Of a stretch of DNA of 64,000 nucleotides, positions 53,401 to 61,669 are shown in pieces. Source of the stretch: Inhella proteolytica (GTDB lineage: Bacteria; Pseudomonadota; Gammaproteobacteria; Burkholderiales; Burkholderiaceae_C); the NCBI RefSeq assembly GCF_016093275.1, contig NZ_JAEDAK010000009.1:62001-126000 (forward strand). Reading direction: 5' to 3'. The notes below the pieces were generated by a model. It made no database searches. It was given only the letters and a program-made list of their open reading frames with translations, and was not told where the DNA came from. The position numbers and the translations under genes are program-made. Position 1 is the stretch's first letter, and the number at the start of each line of letters is the position of its first letter.

Positions 53401-54462
53401 GAGCAAAAGCTCGCCTTGCGACTGTTCGAGTGCATGGTTCGCGGCCGCAGCGCGATCCAGCGCCCGACCAGGTTCGATCAAGCGCAAGGGCAGCGTGTCT
53501 GGCAGTTCAAAGTCTTTCAGCGGCCGGTGTGCCCGTCCGGTGGCGTTGACCACCACAACTTCGTGAAGCAGATCGGCGCGTTGGGCCACGAGTCCGGCCA
53601 GGCATGCGCGCAAGCTGTCCCGATCCATGCTGCGCACCAGCACGCTGATGCGTTCGGGCATGGCCTGGTCGGTTGCCTGCTGCTCGGGGCATGGCCCCGA
53701 TGTGAGCGCCCCGGCGTTGGAAGGCGTGGAGTGCAGCCGCGCCACCAGGTTTTGTCGCAATTGCTCCGCCACACCCGCCACTGCGCCACGCAGTTGCTCC
53801 GGCTGCAGCAACCAGAAGGCCTCGGCATGGCTGACTTGCGAACCCAGGGTGTAAGCGCGGAAGCGGTTCAGGGCCAAGATCTGCTCGGCATAGGCCTGTT
53901 CGCACAGCTGCGACTCGAAACAAGCCATCGCCGCCTGCTTGCGCGCAAGCTGCGCGGTAATGTCGACCAGCCGATTGGGCATCAAGGCCTGACCCACTTC
54001 GTAAAACAGCACCGGGCACTGCAGCTCACGCGCGACCAGCACCGCGGCCACGCAAGCGGCCCGGTGGTCGGGGTGAATCTCGAACGGCGAGGGGGCCAGA
54101 ACGACATCGGCAGCAAGTTGTTCGGCGTGTTTCCTCAGCTCCCTCAGGAGCCCCTCATCGGGCTGCAGTTCACGGTCCGGGTGCCGCAGGAACTGCAGGG
54201 CATCCGGATCGCGTGCGTACCCCAGCACGGTGGCAGCGCGACGGCTCTCCGCCACGCGCACCTCCGCATCCCCTGCGGCGGCACCATCGGTCAGCACCAG
54301 GACTCGGCAGGACACACCTTGATCGGCAGCAGTAGCCAGCAGGCCGCCGCAGCCGAATACCTCGTCGTCCGGATGTGGCGCCAAGACCAGCAAGGAGCGC
54401 CAGGGCAGTGGCCCCATGGACTGGTAGGGCACGAGTTCGGGTTCGGCGAAGGTTCCAAACAT
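50461..54462 (-). CDS. Four-part enzyme: PIG-L deacetylase, GT2, GT2 and GT4
   Basis: 1333 residues. (a) PIG-L/LmbE deacetylase 20-230: APHPDDEVFGCGG with ligands His30 and Asp33, and IHPDHRAA with His133. (b) GT2 about 271-500, four Asp at 357-360. (c) Coiled coil about 515-605 and the SLSWRITAPLRAV hinge. (d) GT2 about 705-915, VVDNASSD, LNNDAVVEP. (e) GT4 about 968-1333, WVYDAEALF, FVGAIQSDDSPNGDSL, PTRFAAGIPHKAHEAAAAGLP. All active-site motifs look intact. It could deacetylate an N-acetylsugar and add up to three residues. Lower GC than its downstream neighbours. Confidence 0.88.
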   Translation of the reverse strand: MFGTFAEPELVPYQSMGPLPWRSLLVLAPHPDDEVFGCGGLLATAADQGVSCRVLVLTDGAAAGDAEVRVAESRRAATVLGYARDPDALQFLRHPDRELQPDEGLLRELRKHAEQLAADVVLAPSPFEIHPDHRAACVAAVLVARELQCPVLFYEVGQALMPNRLVDITAQLARKQAAMACFESQLCEQAYAEQILALNRFRAYTLGSQVSHAEAFWLLQPEQLRGAVAGVAEQLRQNLVARLHSTPSNAGALTSGPCPEQQATDQAMPERISVLVRSMDRDSLRACLAGLVAQRADLLHEVVVVNATGRAHRPLKDFELPDTLPLRLIEPGRALDRAAAANHALEQSQGELLLMLDDDDLVDPTHLERLHAALTAAPAAIAAYSGVRLVDQDGLPQGELDEPFDRLRLWCANYLPIHAVLFRRAALAPGQRFDERLPVYEDWAFWLQLAQRGEFVHVPGCSATYRLAGASGLGRDAAPDFVSHARARTYESLRATLSSETLERLLAWAESLRVQHGDALRHLDAERRKGQRQLQQLAEQTLVLQACDRELETTRRQAELDHQQAQQQVAEMQRYQHQVLRDLEQQRQGYQALEQAFQGLQASLSWRITAPLRAVRSWVSPQGVRRMARALPLAPARKQQVKLWLSSMPWGRTLLRRLAPGAPSAPQGVPPLDKEAVRRDAEAALDRFLASSGRLRFDAAGPSPQVSVIVVLYNQAGLTLWCLEALAASRGVRFELLVVDNASSDRVPALLQRIDGATLLPQTENLGFLRAVNLAAQHARGEHLLLLNNDAVVEPDTLAHALERLQAEPDVGAVGGPIMLWDGRLQEAGSIVWNDGSCLGYGRGDDPDSGPYRFVRDVDYCSGAFLMVRHALWRQCGGFDERYAPAYYEESDLCMRLIEGGYRIVYDPRVRVRHFEFASDAGSGRALELQARNRVRFADAHQSALCQQQDPDGLNVLRARQRLKPGACRVLVVDDRTPLPWLGQGYPRACSLVQALAGAGHAVTHYPLQFPHEDWADVYRALPERVEVMLDLGLAGLEDFLSRREGHYQLLIVSRPHNMQALSALRARRPELFAGLRWVYDAEALFSLREIVKASVQGRPLSNAQQRRLVSDELDLVREANTVLAVSDAEATHYRAAGFADVRVLGHSLMLKPTPARFEERHGFLFVGAIQSDDSPNGDSLLWFAREVWPLIEAELGDTAHLDVVGPCDSAAVRALANARIRVHGRVDHLDSWLNQARVFLAPTRFAAGIPHKAHEAAAAGLPVAASSLIAQQLSWQEWMPHGSTPLALAQACVKLHTDAAYWSQMRAQALEAVAEDCDPSAFERQVLALLPD

Positions 54463-54466
54463 GGGT

Positions 54467-56002
54467 TCAGGTGAAGTCGGCGTCGCCCGCCATCAGAAAC
54501 CATCGCCCACGAAATCGCGCCGGCTCCGGGCCAAGTGTGTGGGCGCATGCCGGGACGTCAATGTTGAGCTCCCTCTCATTGGCCGGCGTTTGAGGATCTG
54601 CCACTGCAAACAACTCCCGGTGCGAGGCCGTGATCCACATGCGCACCACAGGAAGACCGGCGACATGGGCCATTTGCCGGGCAGCCTGGACCAAGCGACC
54701 AAATGCAGGCTTGGGTGCGATCAGGTCCATCAGTTCGAGCGCGTCTTCACGGCGGCGCAATACCAACAGGCCCAAGGGGCGAAAGATCCACGGCGAAAGG
54801 ACCCAGTGCAGCTCGTACTCCACCTCGGGTCGATCCAAATAGCGCCACTGAACCCAGGCGGCATCGCGTTCACCCAGCGCGCTTTCACCCATGTCTTTGG
54901 CCATCTCCCGCCAGAGGCTCTCGATGCGCGCCACTGCCTTCACCATAAGGCGCCCGTTCTGCAGCGCCACTGGTCGCACGTGGGCGTTCACGGAGTGACC
55001 TCGCGCGGGCCAGCTCAGCTCCACCACCCGATCAACCGCCTCGTAGAGGCCCAGTCGATCGGCTGCGCCATGGTGACGCGCGCTCGGAAAGCCAAACCCA
55101 ATCTCATGGCGCAAGCCCCAGCCAATCTGCTCCTCCAGGAAGCTGGCGGCCAAATTGAACATGGGACCTCGACGCGCCAAGGACCGGCGCGCGCGCGGCG
55201 ACACCATGACATCGCAGACTTGGCAAGCCATCACGCGCTCGCCAAAGACCCGCGCCGGTCGAGTCAGCCCACCGTAGTGCGCGACCAGACTGCCCTCGGC
55301 ATCGAGCAGACCCACGGCGTGGCCAAGACCGGTGGCGTACTTCCAGCGCCAATGGGCCTCGCTCATGGGGTGCCCGAAAATCTCTTCGAACAGAGCGCGC
55401 ATTTCTGTGGCGCGCCCTGAGCCGACTTGAACCGGCCGCAGCGGGGGCGCCACGCCCTGGCCCAGTTCGATCAATAGCGCCGCGTGTGCACCGGTACGAA
55501 GCGCGGCCTCGCGGTCCCGCAATTCCTGACGCGCTGGTTCTGGCAGGCCTGGAAGCAAGGCGGCACGGTGTGCCAGCAGGGGCTGAAGCACATCCAGTCG
55601 GCGCATCAATCGAACCCCATTCCGCACCGCCCAAGCCTCCAGTGCGGCCAAGCTGGGCACGCTACGGCTGCTGGCTGGCTCGGTCTTCAGTCGCAACTCC
55701 GCCAATAGCCAGCACGTGCGGTCTTGACCCCAGGCCTGGGCCAAGTCCGGGTGATCGGCCAACCAAAGCGGGCTCCAGGCCGCCAGCGGCGCACGCAGAA
55801 GCGTAAAAGGCTCTCCGGGTTGAACGCCAATGCGCTCACGGGCCAGACGCTCCACGGCATGACCGCCCAGTCCGTCCGCAAGCTGTCCCCCATCAGGCCC
55901 ACCAGCCAAGCCATTGGAAGGCCAGACGTCCGCACCGCTCTCAGTTGCTGCAAAGGCGGACGGGGCCGACACGCCCAGTGCCGCGGGAAAGGCACCTTGC
56001 AT
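54467..56002 (-). CDS. GNAT-domain protein of unknown substrate
   Basis: 511 residues from the ATG at 56002, two bases after the wzt stop; a GTG at 56017 would overlap. The middle part (about 200-330: RALFEEIFGHPMSEAHWRWKYATG, LVAHYGGLTRPARVFGERVMACQVCDVMVSP, RGPMFNLAASFLEEQIG) is a GNAT fold of the Acetyltransf_9 group. The first 190 residues and the last 170 have no family I can name; the latter may be a second, degenerate GNAT. A role in acylating the exported glycan is inferred from the operon only. Confidence 0.75.
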   Translation of the reverse strand: MQGAFPAALGVSAPSAFAATESGADVWPSNGLAGGPDGGQLADGLGGHAVERLARERIGVQPGEPFTLLRAPLAAWSPLWLADHPDLAQAWGQDRTCWLLAELRLKTEPASSRSVPSLAALEAWAVRNGVRLMRRLDVLQPLLAHRAALLPGLPEPARQELRDREAALRTGAHAALLIELGQGVAPPLRPVQVGSGRATEMRALFEEIFGHPMSEAHWRWKYATGLGHAVGLLDAEGSLVAHYGGLTRPARVFGERVMACQVCDVMVSPRARRSLARRGPMFNLAASFLEEQIGWGLRHEIGFGFPSARHHGAADRLGLYEAVDRVVELSWPARGHSVNAHVRPVALQNGRLMVKAVARIESLWREMAKDMGESALGERDAAWVQWRYLDRPEVEYELHWVLSPWIFRPLGLLVLRRREDALELMDLIAPKPAFGRLVQAARQMAHVAGLPVVRMWITASHRELFAVADPQTPANERELNIDVPACAHTLGPEPARFRGRWFLMAGDADFT

Positions 56003-56004
56003 AC

Positions 56005-57270
56005 CTAGGTAGCCCACCGATGGCCCAGGTTCACCACGCCCTGCTCCAGGCCGTCCTGCGTCATCTGCAGCTCGAAGGCAGAGGGCGCGGTGGCGTAGTA
56101 GTGCAGTCCACGCTCACACGCGAGGTAGATGTCGATGACGTACTCGCCCTTGAGCAGGGGCAGCTTGGGCAGGGTCAGGCTGACGCGGCCATTGCCGCGC
56201 GCATCGCGCTCCAGCACCAACCCGTCGTTGTGTGTGCCCGCGCTCGCCACCAGGGTGCCGGCGCGGGTGGCCAGCGCCATCAACACGCTGGGGGCCGGCA
56301 GCGCCGGGTCGACCTGGAAGGCCACGTCCAGCACCAAGTCCTCGCGGCCGCTGTGCAGCTTCAGGTGGCGGCCGACCTGCTGACCGGCGCGCGCCTGCAG
56401 CGAAAGGATGCGCCCCTCGCCCGGACGGAAGGGCGGCGGGTGCACACCCGCACTCGCACCCACCACTTCATCGGCCCCCTGCATCGGTGTCACGCCGCCG
56501 GTGCGCAGGGGGTTGCCCTCGCCACCATGGGTCTCGCCGCCGATGTAGTCGTTGTAGGCCGCCACCACTTCCGCCGCGGCCCCAAGCATGCGCACCCGGC
56601 CTTGCTCCAGCCACAGAACACGGTTGCACAGGGCCTCGATGTGGTAGGTGGAATGCGAGCAGAACAGCACCGTGGCGCCGCGCTCCTTCAAGGCCATGAT
56701 GCGGTCGAAGGAGCGGCGCGCGAACACGCCATCGCCGACAGACAAGGCCTCGTCGATGACCAGGATGTCGGGCTCCACGCTGGTGGCCATGGCAAAAGCC
56801 AGGCGCACGAACATGCCGCTGGAGTAGCTGCGCACGGGCTGGTCGACGAATTCGCCGATGCCGGCGAACTCGATGATCTCGGGCAAGCGGCGCTCCATCT
56901 CGGTGCTAGAGAGACCCAGCAAGGGGCCGTTCAGTCGCACGTTCTCGCGCCCGCTGAGCTCGGGGTTGAAGCCCGCGCCCAACTCCAGCAGCGCGGCAAT
57001 TCGGCCTTCCACCTTGCGCGTGCCGGTGCTCGGGTCCAGCACGCCGCAGACCAGCTGCAGCAGCGTCGATTTACCCGCGCCATTGCGGCCGATGATGCCG
57101 AGCGACTCACCACGGCGCAGCTCCAGATTCACGCCCTGCAACGCATGGTGCTGCAGCCCGTGGATGGGCCGGCCCAACAGCTGCTGCCAAAGGCGGTGCC
57201 AGGGGCGCTGCTCCAGGGTGTAGCTCTTGCCCACGCCGGACAGGGCGATGGCGATACCGGTATCGGCCAT
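56005..57270 (-). CDS. ABC glycan exporter ATPase with C-terminal recognition domain (Wzt-like)
   Basis: 421 residues from the ATG at 57270. Walker A GRNGAGKST (61-69), Q-loop region, signature YSSGM (149-153), Walker B ILVIDEAL (169-176) and a switch His in CSHSTYHIE. After residue 270 a beta-sandwich domain of about 150 residues follows, as in Wzt proteins that read a terminal modification of the finished O-chain. Pairs with the permease two bases upstream. The extended C-domain implies chain-end recognition. Confidence 0.92.
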   Translation of the reverse strand: MADTGIAIALSGVGKSYTLEQRPWHRLWQQLLGRPIHGLQHHALQGVNLELRRGESLGIIGRNGAGKSTLLQLVCGVLDPSTGTRKVEGRIAALLELGAGFNPELSGRENVRLNGPLLGLSSTEMERRLPEIIEFAGIGEFVDQPVRSYSSGMFVRLAFAMATSVEPDILVIDEALSVGDGVFARRSFDRIMALKERGATVLFCSHSTYHIEALCNRVLWLEQGRVRMLGAAAEVVAAYNDYIGGETHGGEGNPLRTGGVTPMQGADEVVGASAGVHPPPFRPGEGRILSLQARAGQQVGRHLKLHSGREDLVLDVAFQVDPALPAPSVLMALATRAGTLVASAGTHNDGLVLERDARGNGRVSLTLPKLPLLKGEYVIDIYLACERGLHYYATAPSAFELQMTQDGLEQGVVNLGHRWAT

Positions 57271-57272
57271 GG

Positions 57273-58067
57273 CTAGACGAGGTCGGCGAAGCCGGGGCGA
57301 AGGCGACGGAACAGCAGTGCAGCCAGCGGCAGCGCCAGTGCCGTAGCCAGCGCCTGCAGGCCCAGCAGCTCGAGGTTCACCGGCAGCCCGAACCAGGCGG
57401 CGCGCATGGCCTCGATCGGCGCCGTCAGCGGGTTCAGCCACAGCAGGCCGCGCAACACCTCAGGCGCCTGGTCCATCGGATAGAACACCGGCGACAAGAA
57501 CATCAATCCGCTCATGGCCAGGGGCACCAGGTGCTGCAGGTCACGCAGGTAGCAGCCCAGTGCCGCCAAGGCCAAGGCTACGGCCAGCAGCAGGGCCAGC
57601 ACCCAAGGCAGCAGGGCCAGCAGCCACAGCAGCGAGGCTTGCAGGCCGGCACCGGTCAGCACCGCCAGCAGGGTCAGCACACCCAGCTGCACGGCCATAT
57701 GCACCGCCACCTGCAGCACCAAGGCCAAGGCCAGCAACTCCAGCGGGAACACCACGCGCTTGACCAGGCTGGCGTTGTCCTGCATCAGCCGCGTGGCGCG
57801 GCCCGCCACTTCCGAGAAGGCACTGAACACGATCAACCCGGCAAACAGACGCAGCGCGTAGGACAGGCCATCGGAGTCGGCCCCGCCGCTGCCCGGCCAG
57901 CGCGCCTTGAAGACGCCCTGGAACACGGCGGCGTAGATGGCCACCATGGCCAACGGCCCGATCAGGGTCCACAGCAGGCCGGCCATGCTGCCGCGATAGC
58001 GCGCCGCGATGTCGCGGCGCGCCAGCGGCCAGGCCAGTTGCAGCGCGCGGCGCAGGCCCAACACCAT
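57273..58067 (-). CDS. ABC-2 type glycan exporter permease (Wzm-like)
   Basis: 264 residues with six predicted helices and the cytoplasmic N-terminus RRDIAARYRGSMAGLLWTLIGPL, the polysaccharide ABC-2 permease signature. FSPVFYP-like LSPVFYPMD near 190 and LNPLTAPIEAMR are conserved in Wzm. It moves undecaprenyl-linked glycan across the inner membrane with the Wzt at 56005. It lies five bases after the cyclophilin gene. Confidence 0.93.
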   Translation of the reverse strand: MVLGLRRALQLAWPLARRDIAARYRGSMAGLLWTLIGPLAMVAIYAAVFQGVFKARWPGSGGADSDGLSYALRLFAGLIVFSAFSEVAGRATRLMQDNASLVKRVVFPLELLALALVLQVAVHMAVQLGVLTLLAVLTGAGLQASLLWLLALLPWVLALLLAVALALAALGCYLRDLQHLVPLAMSGLMFLSPVFYPMDQAPEVLRGLLWLNPLTAPIEAMRAAWFGLPVNLELLGLQALATALALPLAALLFRRLRPGFADLV

Positions 58068-58072
58068 GCGGC

Positions 58073-58951
58073 TCAGCGCGTTTGCACGATGGAGGTGATC
58101 ACCACCACCGGGTCGGGCAGGAAGGCGAAGGGCTCTTCGAGCGGCACCGTGCGGCCCGGCAGCTTGCTGAACTCGTCCACGATCTCGAAGCCCGAGACCA
58201 CCTTGCCGAACACGGTGTAACCCTGCGGATGCACGCCGAAGTCGAACTGCGGGTTGTCTTTCAAGTTCAGGAAGAACTCGGAGGTGGCCGAATCAGGCTC
58301 GGCGCCATGGAACATCGCCAGGCTGTACTTCAGGTGCTTGAGCCCGTTGTCGGCCTGCAGTTTGATGGGTGGGAACAGCGCGGTCTTGGCGGTGCGCTGG
58401 GCGTTGTTGGTGTACAGCCCGCCCTGAGCCACCACGCCCTGCTCGACGCGATGCATCAGTGTGCTGGTGTAGAAGCCGGCATTGACGTAGTCGAGAAAGT
58501 TGCGCACCGTGCTGCGCGCCGCGCCCGGGTCCAGCTCCACCACAAAGGTGCCGGTGCGCGTGCCCTGCGTCATGCGCATCGTCACCTGGGGCATCGGCAC
58601 GTTCAGGCTCAGTTCGGCCAGCAACTTGCCTTCAGCGTCGCGCACTTTCGGGCGCAGTGCGCCCAGATTGGCCACCTTGCAGGTGAACTGCTGCTGGGTC
58701 TCGGTGCCGCCCGTCACGGTGGTCAGCTCTTCGCAGCCACCGTCGCTCACGTCGAGCTGGATGGCGCCATCGGCCAGTTCGAAGCCGCTGACCGAAACCA
58801 CCATCGTGCGTCCGAACTGCACCGGATTGGCGCTGATGTTGGTGACCGAGGGGCGACCGCCCCCACCCGCGGAACCGCCACCGCCGCCACAGGCGCTCAG
58901 GCCCAGCAGCAGGCCACCCAAAAGTAGGTTCAGGATTGGACGCATCGTCAT
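58073..58951 (-). CDS. Lipoprotein peptidyl-prolyl isomerase (cyclophilin type)
   Basis: 292 residues. Signal peptide with lipobox LSAC, Cys21, followed by a Gly-rich spacer, a small all-beta domain (about 34-120) with two Cys, and a cyclophilin domain (about 125-285: NFLDYVNAGFYTSTLMHRVEQGVVAQGG, FFLNLKDNPQFDF, YTVFGKVVSG). Predicted outer-membrane or inner-membrane lipoprotein facing the periplasm. Its place between tolC and wzm is unusual; it may help fold a secreted protein or the export apparatus. Starts with an ATGA overlap on tolC. Confidence 0.88.
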   Translation of the reverse strand: MTMRPILNLLLGGLLLGLSACGGGGGSAGGGGRPSVTNISANPVQFGRTMVVSVSGFELADGAIQLDVSDGGCEELTTVTGGTETQQQFTCKVANLGALRPKVRDAEGKLLAELSLNVPMPQVTMRMTQGTRTGTFVVELDPGAARSTVRNFLDYVNAGFYTSTLMHRVEQGVVAQGGLYTNNAQRTAKTALFPPIKLQADNGLKHLKYSLAMFHGAEPDSATSEFFLNLKDNPQFDFGVHPQGYTVFGKVVSGFEIVDEFSKLPGRTVPLEEPFAFLPDPVVVITSIVQTR

Positions 58952-60318
58952 TTCTCAGCCGTCGTGGAAGCCGCCGGCGCCAGGGCCAGCAGGCGGTCAA
59001 GTTCTTGGGCCACTTCGCTCATGCCGAAGCCGGCACTGAGCATCAAGCGGGTCCGGGCCAGCAGGTAGTCGATGCGTGCCTGGGCCAGTTCACGCTGCGC
59101 CGCGTAGCTGCGCGAGAGCGCATCGGCCAGGTCTCCGGTGGTACCCGCACCGCCCTCCAGCGCGCGACGCATGCCCGTCACCGCCAGTTCGGCCGAGGCC
59201 ACGGCGCGTTCCTGCGCCTTGATGCGCCCCACACCGTTCTGCGTCAGCTGGTACTGGCGCTGCACTTCGATCTCGACGTTCTCGCGCTCCTGCCGGATCT
59301 CTTCCTCGGCACGCGAGCGGTCGGCCACGGCCTGGCGCACGCTGGCCTCGACGCCACCACCCGAGTAGATCGGAATGTTCAGCTGCACACCGATGGCGCG
59401 TTGCGTGGTGCTCTGCCCCAGATTGCTGACCGACTCGTTCTCGTTCTGCGAGTAGCTGGCCACCAGGTCCAAGCGCGGCAGATGGGCGGCGCGGTTGCGC
59501 TTCACACCGAGCTTGGCCACTTCCAGGCTTTGCTCGCGCGCCTTCAAGGCAGGGTTCTGGCGGTTGGCCAGCTCCAGCCAGGCAAACAGGCCTTGCGGCT
59601 CCAGCGGCGGCGGCTCCACGGCCGCGGGCATCTGCAGCGCCTGGGTCAGCGGTTGGCCCGTGAGGCGCTGCAACTGGCGGCGCGCCAGTTGCAACTGGTC
59701 GTCAGTCTCCAGCACGCGCACCTTCGCCAGGTCCAACTCGGCCTGGCCGCGCGCCACTTCAACCCGCGTGCCCTCACCACGCGCCAGGCGCTGCTGGGCC
59801 TGAGCCACCTGCTGAGCGAGGGCCTCCACGAGCTTGTCCACATGGAGCTTGGTCTGCTCGACCAGCAGCACCGTCAGGTAGGCGTTGGCCAACCGATCCA
59901 CCAGGTCGTTGCCACGCAGTTGGTACTGGTACTCGGCGTATTCCGCCTGCGCACCCGCCTGTTCCACCCGCAGCCCCAGCTCGCGGTTGATGATGGGCAT
60001 GCGCATCCCGACTGAAGCCTGTGGCGACGTGTACTCCAGTCGCAGCCGCATGTCCTGGTTGTTCGCGTTGCGGGACTTGCGCCAGCCATCGACCTCCTGC
60101 TGCGAGGCATTGATGCTCACGTTCGGCATCAGGGCCGCGCGCGCCACCGGCACGGCCAACCGGTTGGCTTCCAACTCGTGGCCGGCCGCGCGGTACTGGG
60201 CATCGTTCTGGCGTGCGGCGGTGAAGGCCTCGCCAAAACTCATGGCCTGGGCCGCCGGCGACAGGGCCAGCCAGGCCGCCACCGCCATGGCACTGCGAAG
60301 AAGGCGCTTCATGCTCAT
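58948..60318 (-). CDS. TolC-family outer-membrane channel
   Basis: 456 residues, TolC size. Signal peptide 1-25 (AQA-MS), then two outer-membrane-efflux-protein repeats with long helices (FGEAFTAARQNDAQY; NPALKAREQSLEVAK). It forms the outer channel for the type I system encoded upstream. ATGA overlaps link it to both neighbours (HlyD and cyclophilin). Confidence 0.93.
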   Translation of the reverse strand: MSMKRLLRSAMAVAAWLALSPAAQAMSFGEAFTAARQNDAQYRAAGHELEANRLAVPVARAALMPNVSINASQQEVDGWRKSRNANNQDMRLRLEYTSPQASVGMRMPIINRELGLRVEQAGAQAEYAEYQYQLRGNDLVDRLANAYLTVLLVEQTKLHVDKLVEALAQQVAQAQQRLARGEGTRVEVARGQAELDLAKVRVLETDDQLQLARRQLQRLTGQPLTQALQMPAAVEPPPLEPQGLFAWLELANRQNPALKAREQSLEVAKLGVKRNRAAHLPRLDLVASYSQNENESVSNLGQSTTQRAIGVQLNIPIYSGGGVEASVRQAVADRSRAEEEIRQERENVEIEVQRQYQLTQNGVGRIKAQERAVASAELAVTGMRRALEGGAGTTGDLADALSRSYAAQRELAQARIDYLLARTRLMLSAGFGMSEVAQELDRLLALAPAASTTAEK

Positions 60319-61664
60319 TCCTCGGTCATCGAGGCCGCCACGCGCTTCAACAGCGGATGCAGCAGGTAGGTCAGCAGCGAACGCTCACCGGTCTTGATCA
60401 GCACTTCGGCCTGCATGCCGGGCTGCACCTGGCGATCGCCCAAGGCTTTCATGCCTTCGGGCGTCAGCTCGATGCGGGCCAGGTAGTAGGTCATGAGTCC
60501 ATTGCCCGTCTGCTCGGTCAGTGCATCACCCGAAAGTGAGGCCAGCTTGCCGTGTACGACCAGTTGCGGCGAGTTCGCAAAGGCGCTGAAACGCACCTCG
60601 ACCAGATCGCCAGCCTTGACGCGGTCGATCACCTGGGGCGAGATGCGCGCATCCAGCAGCAGGGCCTCGCCGCGCGGCAGCACGTCCATCAGGCGCTGGC
60701 CGGGCGTCACCACACCACCCGGGCCCGCCACCGCCAAGGCAACGATCTGACCCGCCACCGGCGCCTTGATCTGCGTGCGGCCCAACTCGTTGGACGCCGC
60801 TGCCATGCGCTCCTGATTGGCCTGCACCTCGCGGCGCACATCGGCCAGCAGGCTCGAAGATTCCTTCAGGTACTCCTGCTGTCGTTGGGCAATGCGCAAG
60901 CGCGTTTCGGCAATCGCGCTGTACAAGCGCTGGACTTGTGATTCCATCTCGGTCATCGAGGCGCGCAGCTCGGCCTGCGTCTGCTCCAGTTGAAGGGCCT
61001 GGTTGCGCGGCGCAAAGCCCTCCTCGGCCAATGCGCGGATGTTCCCCAATTGGCGCGCCTGAATCTCGGCCTGCTGCTTGCGGGTCACCAGCATCTGCTG
61101 CACACCGGCCAACTGGCCCTGCAAACCAGCAATCGCCTGTTCCGCGGCAGCCACCTCGGCCGCCTGCGCCGCACGGCGGGCGCTGAACAGCTTCTGTTGC
61201 ACGGCCATGTGCTGCGCAGCCACCGGATCCTTGGCGGCGTTCAGCAAGTCGGGGTGGAACTGGATGGCGGCCGCACCTGAAAGCTCGGCCATCAGTCGGC
61301 CCTCGTGGGCGCGCTGGGCGTAGTAGTTCTGGCGGATCGCCTCGAAGCCGGCACGGGTCGCGCCATCGTCGAGTTCCAGCAGGACGTCTCCAGCCTTGAC
61401 CTCCTGCCCTTCTTTGACCTTGAGCTCGCGGATCACGCCGCCAGACTGGTGCTGGATGGTCTTGCGGCGCGTCTCCACCGAAACCTGCGCCTGTGCGGCC
61501 ACACCTTCGCCCAGCGGAGCCCAGGCGGCCCAGGCGAGGAACAGGCCGAAGCCCACGATCAGGGTCCAGAAGCCCAGTCGGATGACCGGCCGGGTATCGG
61601 TTTTCAGTTCGACGTCTTCAACGTCCGCGGCGTTGGCCGCCACAGCGGTGGTGTTGATGCTCAT
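60315..61664 (-). CDS. Type I secretion membrane-fusion protein (HlyD family)
   Basis: 449 residues. Cytoplasmic start, one helix at about 32-52, then the periplasmic HlyD layout: HQSGGVIRELKVKEGQEVKAGDVLLELDD (lipoyl half), a long coiled coil (about 100-300), second lipoyl half IKAPVAGQIV and a beta-barrel region ending GMQAEVLIKTGERSLLTYLLHPL, conserved in PrtE/LapC/HlyD. It connects ABC and TolC. Five bases from the upstream ABC gene. Confidence 0.93.
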   Translation of the reverse strand: MSINTTAVAANAADVEDVELKTDTRPVIRLGFWTLIVGFGLFLAWAAWAPLGEGVAAQAQVSVETRRKTIQHQSGGVIRELKVKEGQEVKAGDVLLELDDGATRAGFEAIRQNYYAQRAHEGRLMAELSGAAAIQFHPDLLNAAKDPVAAQHMAVQQKLFSARRAAQAAEVAAAEQAIAGLQGQLAGVQQMLVTRKQQAEIQARQLGNIRALAEEGFAPRNQALQLEQTQAELRASMTEMESQVQRLYSAIAETRLRIAQRQQEYLKESSSLLADVRREVQANQERMAAASNELGRTQIKAPVAGQIVALAVAGPGGVVTPGQRLMDVLPRGEALLLDARISPQVIDRVKAGDLVEVRFSAFANSPQLVVHGKLASLSGDALTEQTGNGLMTYYLARIELTPEGMKALGDRQVQPGMQAEVLIKTGERSLLTYLLHPLLKRVAASMTEE

Positions 61665-61669
61665 GATGC

